Below, in pieces: positions 62,701 through 64,000 of a DNA stretch of 64,000 bases. The stretch's first letter is position 1, and every line of letters starts with the position of its first letter. Position numbers and translations under genes: made by a program. The notes below the pieces were generated by a model that was given only the letters and a program-made list of their open reading frames with translations, was not told the origin of the DNA and made no database searches. This DNA is from G965230615 sp965230615 (GTDB lineage Bacteria > Pseudomonadota > Gammaproteobacteria > HTCC5015): contig OZ246012.1 of the NCBI GenBank assembly GCA_965230615.1, positions 1,364,001-1,428,000 on the forward strand. Direction: 5' to 3'.

Positions 62701-63309
62701 AGCCATCAATCCGGCATTCGAGATGCATACAGTGACAGTGAGTTTGAAACTGTCGATGCTCGCCAACAAGGTATTGCCTTACATGCGATATTAGAAAAAC
62801 TCAGCTACCCAGCAGCACAACAGGTCAGTGATGCCGAACATGAGTTGGGCTTGCCAGCCTATACGATATCAAGCAATAACACGCAAACAGTGATCAGCTT
62901 TAACCAACAAAGCATTGAAAGCCTATTAGGCAACACACTGGACACAACACAGTACCAGGCTTGGTTGTTAGAAGCCGCTACTGTGATTAAGCAAGCACAG
63001 CTACAATTTTTATTTGACCCTGCACAGTTTATACAAGCGTACAAAGAAGTCCCCTTATCTTTTCAGAATCATAACGGCAATACTATTCACGGTATTGTAG
63101 ATCGCATAGTCATTACCCAAGACACCGTATGGGTAATTGATTACAAAACACATAAAGAGGCCGAGGCAAGCACCGCCAAAACACTGGCAGCGCATTATCA
63201 ACAGCAGCTACAGTACTATGCGCAAGGTGCCAGCAAACTCTGGCCTGAGAAGACAATAAAAACAGCGCTGCTTTTTACCAAAACAGCGCTGTTATATGAA
63301 ATGACGTGA
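59800..63309 (+). CDS. AddA-like UvrD-family helicase with C-terminal nuclease domain
   Basis: 1169 residues. A UvrD/Rep superfamily 1A helicase with Walker A ASAGTGKT (residues 19-26), Walker B LLVDEFQDTNPTQW and motif VI LLYVALSRARHHLIV. The C-terminus has the RecB-type PD-(D/E)XK signature (GIVDRIV... VIDYKTH), so it should unwind and degrade double-strand ends, like AddA or RecB. No addB or recC partner lies in the window. No Shine-Dalgarno is visible before the ATG. Upstream, 345 bases are empty. The name addA is a class assignment only; many gammaproteobacteria carry this AddA-like protein with an unlinked nuclease partner. Confidence 0.86.
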   Translation: MSSNLYDPSHPDITAVVSASAGTGKTYLLVSRIIRLLLSGAKPEHILALTFTRKAAGEMQERLYARLQALSVLDDAALNNTLQAMQVDASKTHRQQARELYEKLLFAERPLRISTFHAFCQELLRRFPMEAGIPPGFELLETTAILEDTAWQALFLRATREPGSQIAQALEVLFNACNGLSNTRSALLDGFLNHRSDWWAFTEGQDQPLKHAISQLRQQLDFNPNALTDFFNPALLEDINNVKTLLEQHPTATNLKHASFIASALNISDASGDLTQYFEWVKKAFLTAKLEPLQRKHSKALESKLGASGVEQLLSLHQGVCAAILATHEQCIRKEAFHVNHAWFTAGEALLAHYQQLKQQQRLLDFADLEWYSYTLLNTQEQALWVQFKLDQKIEHLLVDEFQDTNPTQWQLILPLLTEMASGQQERARSVFLVGDSKQSIYGFRRANPRLQQTATDWLTEHLHAAVFPLSKSWRSSPAIMQCLNAVFTNTRFAAHLQDYQIHDTHQQDYWGCLELLPLICVEPEVAIPIEDIHIGELRDPLTQARSTQRDSAYYLEGQAIAQHIHTLLSKNYCSASSGTRSPLGYGDIYILFRNRTHIGDYERALIDANIPFIGSEKGTLLESLEITDIEALLNTLVTPYNNLALAQVLRCPIFSASDTDLQLLAAADNNLNWYERLLQYPSDNLSAALQRASRLLSQWRELLGQLPIHDLLDRIYYEGDVIQRYRQATPKEKQNRVSANLNLLLEMALEMDSGRYPSLMRFLARLNALRNSVGDQPDAANSTDARPKVQLLTIHAAKGLEAAVVYLADCASNRGRADAYYPLIDWPAEQARPQSMLLCTTSSKTPEPLKQLQQRQQRLNEDEQANLLYVALSRARHHLIVSGSISNSQQDNLGWYGDIEQALSDDAELLDDGRRILRYAEPTAADKQIHSTKINESSSEQIDKIIPTKALLSRIQLAEFENSLAPSHQSGIRDAYSDSEFETVDARQQGIALHAILEKLSYPAAQQVSDAEHELGLPAYTISSNNTQTVISFNQQSIESLLGNTLDTTQYQAWLLEAATVIKQAQLQFLFDPAQFIQAYKEVPLSFQNHNGNTIHGIVDRIVITQDTVWVIDYKTHKEAEASTAKTLAAHYQQQLQYYAQGASKLWPEKTIKTALLFTKTALLYEMT

Positions 63310-63341
63310 TTGCTATTAAAAGATCGTAGGCAAGTAAAAAA

Positions 63342-64000
63342 TTAAGAACCAGACTGTAGACGATCTAACAATTGAGGTGCTGTTAGGTAACCACCAATCA
63401 CATTACCATTATTGGTCACAATCATGGGTGTGCCGCGTAAGCCAAAAGCATTACCCAAACGACGATGGTCTTCAACAGGGTCTTCACAGCTCTTCTCAGG
63501 TAAGTTTTTACCATTTTTAGCTTCAGTCATAGCCGTTTGTTGATCTTTAGCACACCAGACATTTTTCAACAATTGATGCGCTTGTGAATTAGCGCCAGCG
63601 CGTGGATAAAGCAAATAGCGGACTTTTACGCCTTGTTCATTAAGTGCTGCCACTTCCTGATGCAACTTACGGCAGTAGCCACAAGTTATATCGGTAAACA
63701 CATTAATGGTGTATTTGGTTTTTTTCGGTGAAAAAACAATGGAGTTTTTGTCATTAATTTGCTCAATCAATGATAACTTTGTTAAATTTTTACCGGTTTT
63801 GGTATCAATAATCTCGCCTTTCACATGAAAACGACCATCAGCACTGGTGTAGATTGTTTGCCCGGCCACAACAATTTGATACAAGCCAGAAATCGGCGTT
63901 TCTTCTACTGACTCAACCTTAGAGCCTGGATAGTTTTTCTCCAAATCAGCCTTAATTTGCTTGAGATTAGAGCTGGCGGCATTAATCGATACTGCGACCC
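63342..64000 (-). CDS. dsbC: Thiol:disulfide interchange protein DsbC (5' end outside the window)
   Basis: Periplasmic disulphide isomerase. The frame stays open to the window edge (VAVSINAASSNLKQIKADLE); the visible start TTG is internal, so the true start lies beyond base 64000. The active site is CGYC (TDITCGYCRKLH), the cis-Pro is in RGTPMIV, and the N-terminal dimerisation part ends at DGRFHVKGEII. A second Cys pair (CAKD... KSCED) matches the structural disulphide of DsbC. It is convergent with the AddA-like gene at 32 bases. Confidence 0.93.
   Translation of the reverse strand, partial: VAVSINAASSNLKQIKADLEKNYPGSKVESVEETPISGLYQIVVAGQTIYTSADGRFHVKGEIIDTKTGKNLTKLSLIEQINDKNSIVFSPKKTKYTINVFTDITCGYCRKLHQEVAALNEQGVKVRYLLYPRAGANSQAHQLLKNVWCAKDQQTAMTEAKNGKNLPEKSCEDPVEDHRRLGNAFGLRGTPMIVTNNGNVIGGYLTAPQLLDRLQSGS

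Overview
The window looks like chromosomal DNA of a free-living, probably marine gammaproteobacterium of moderate G+C content (judged by eye, not computed). The reasons are the psd, mrcB (PBP1b), tsaB, YoaA-type helicase, efp/epmA/epmB, parC/parE, htpX and dsbC genes, a FimX-type twitching-motility protein, and a probable GacA-controlled RsmY/Z-type small RNA. Taxonomy below class level is inference.

Layout. (1) 1-12.9 kb is mostly housekeeping: the end of a PCuAC-like protein, psd, then a leftward series of a CBS-GGDEF cyclase, tsaB, a YoaA/DinG-type helicase, a TPR lipoprotein, mrcB and an EAL/HDOD protein, followed by a DUF2959 lipoprotein, a SIMPL protein and an S41 protease. (2) 13.0-26.2 kb is one leftward surface-protein operon. 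It holds four secreted DUF11 proteins, an unexplained 73-residue ORF, and a 2281-residue DUF11/OmpA/beta-barrel protein that may be the outer-membrane anchor. Three of the proteins share an ISNTA...VGG motif just after the signal peptide. (3) 26.7-32.3 kb: a DUF4197 lipoprotein, tRNA-Arg(CCU) and, next to its 3' end, a small island. The island has an AlpA-like regulator, a 1101-residue membrane STAND-type NTPase with 21 near-identical leucine-rich repeats, and a 5'-shortened tyrosine recombinase. (4) 32.9-44.3 kb: a zinc-ribbon membrane protein, a PepSY protein with a possible Fur site, a methyltransferase, a thioredoxin, an Acg-like nitroreductase, a lipase-like lipoprotein, an RDD protein, and the EF-P modification module (efp-epmA divergent from epmB). 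(5) 44.4-51.8 kb: fimX, then three paralogous secreted FG-GAP-like repeat proteins, two of which carry a duplicated upstream region. (6) 51.9-64 kb: htpX, parC, parE, the Rsm-type sRNA with its GacA box, a dUTPase, a DUF1287 protein, two small membrane proteins, an AddA-like helicase-nuclease, and dsbC running off the window edge.

How it fits together: several genes point to c-di-GMP and Gac/Rsm control of motility, surface and biofilm traits (CBS-GGDEF, EAL/HDOD, FimX, the sRNA), next to two families of large secreted repeat proteins that such circuits commonly control. That regulatory link is inferred. The two most novel-looking items are the membrane NTPase-LRR island, a candidate contact or phage sensor with NTPase inside and LRR outside the cytoplasm, and the DUF11 surface operon.
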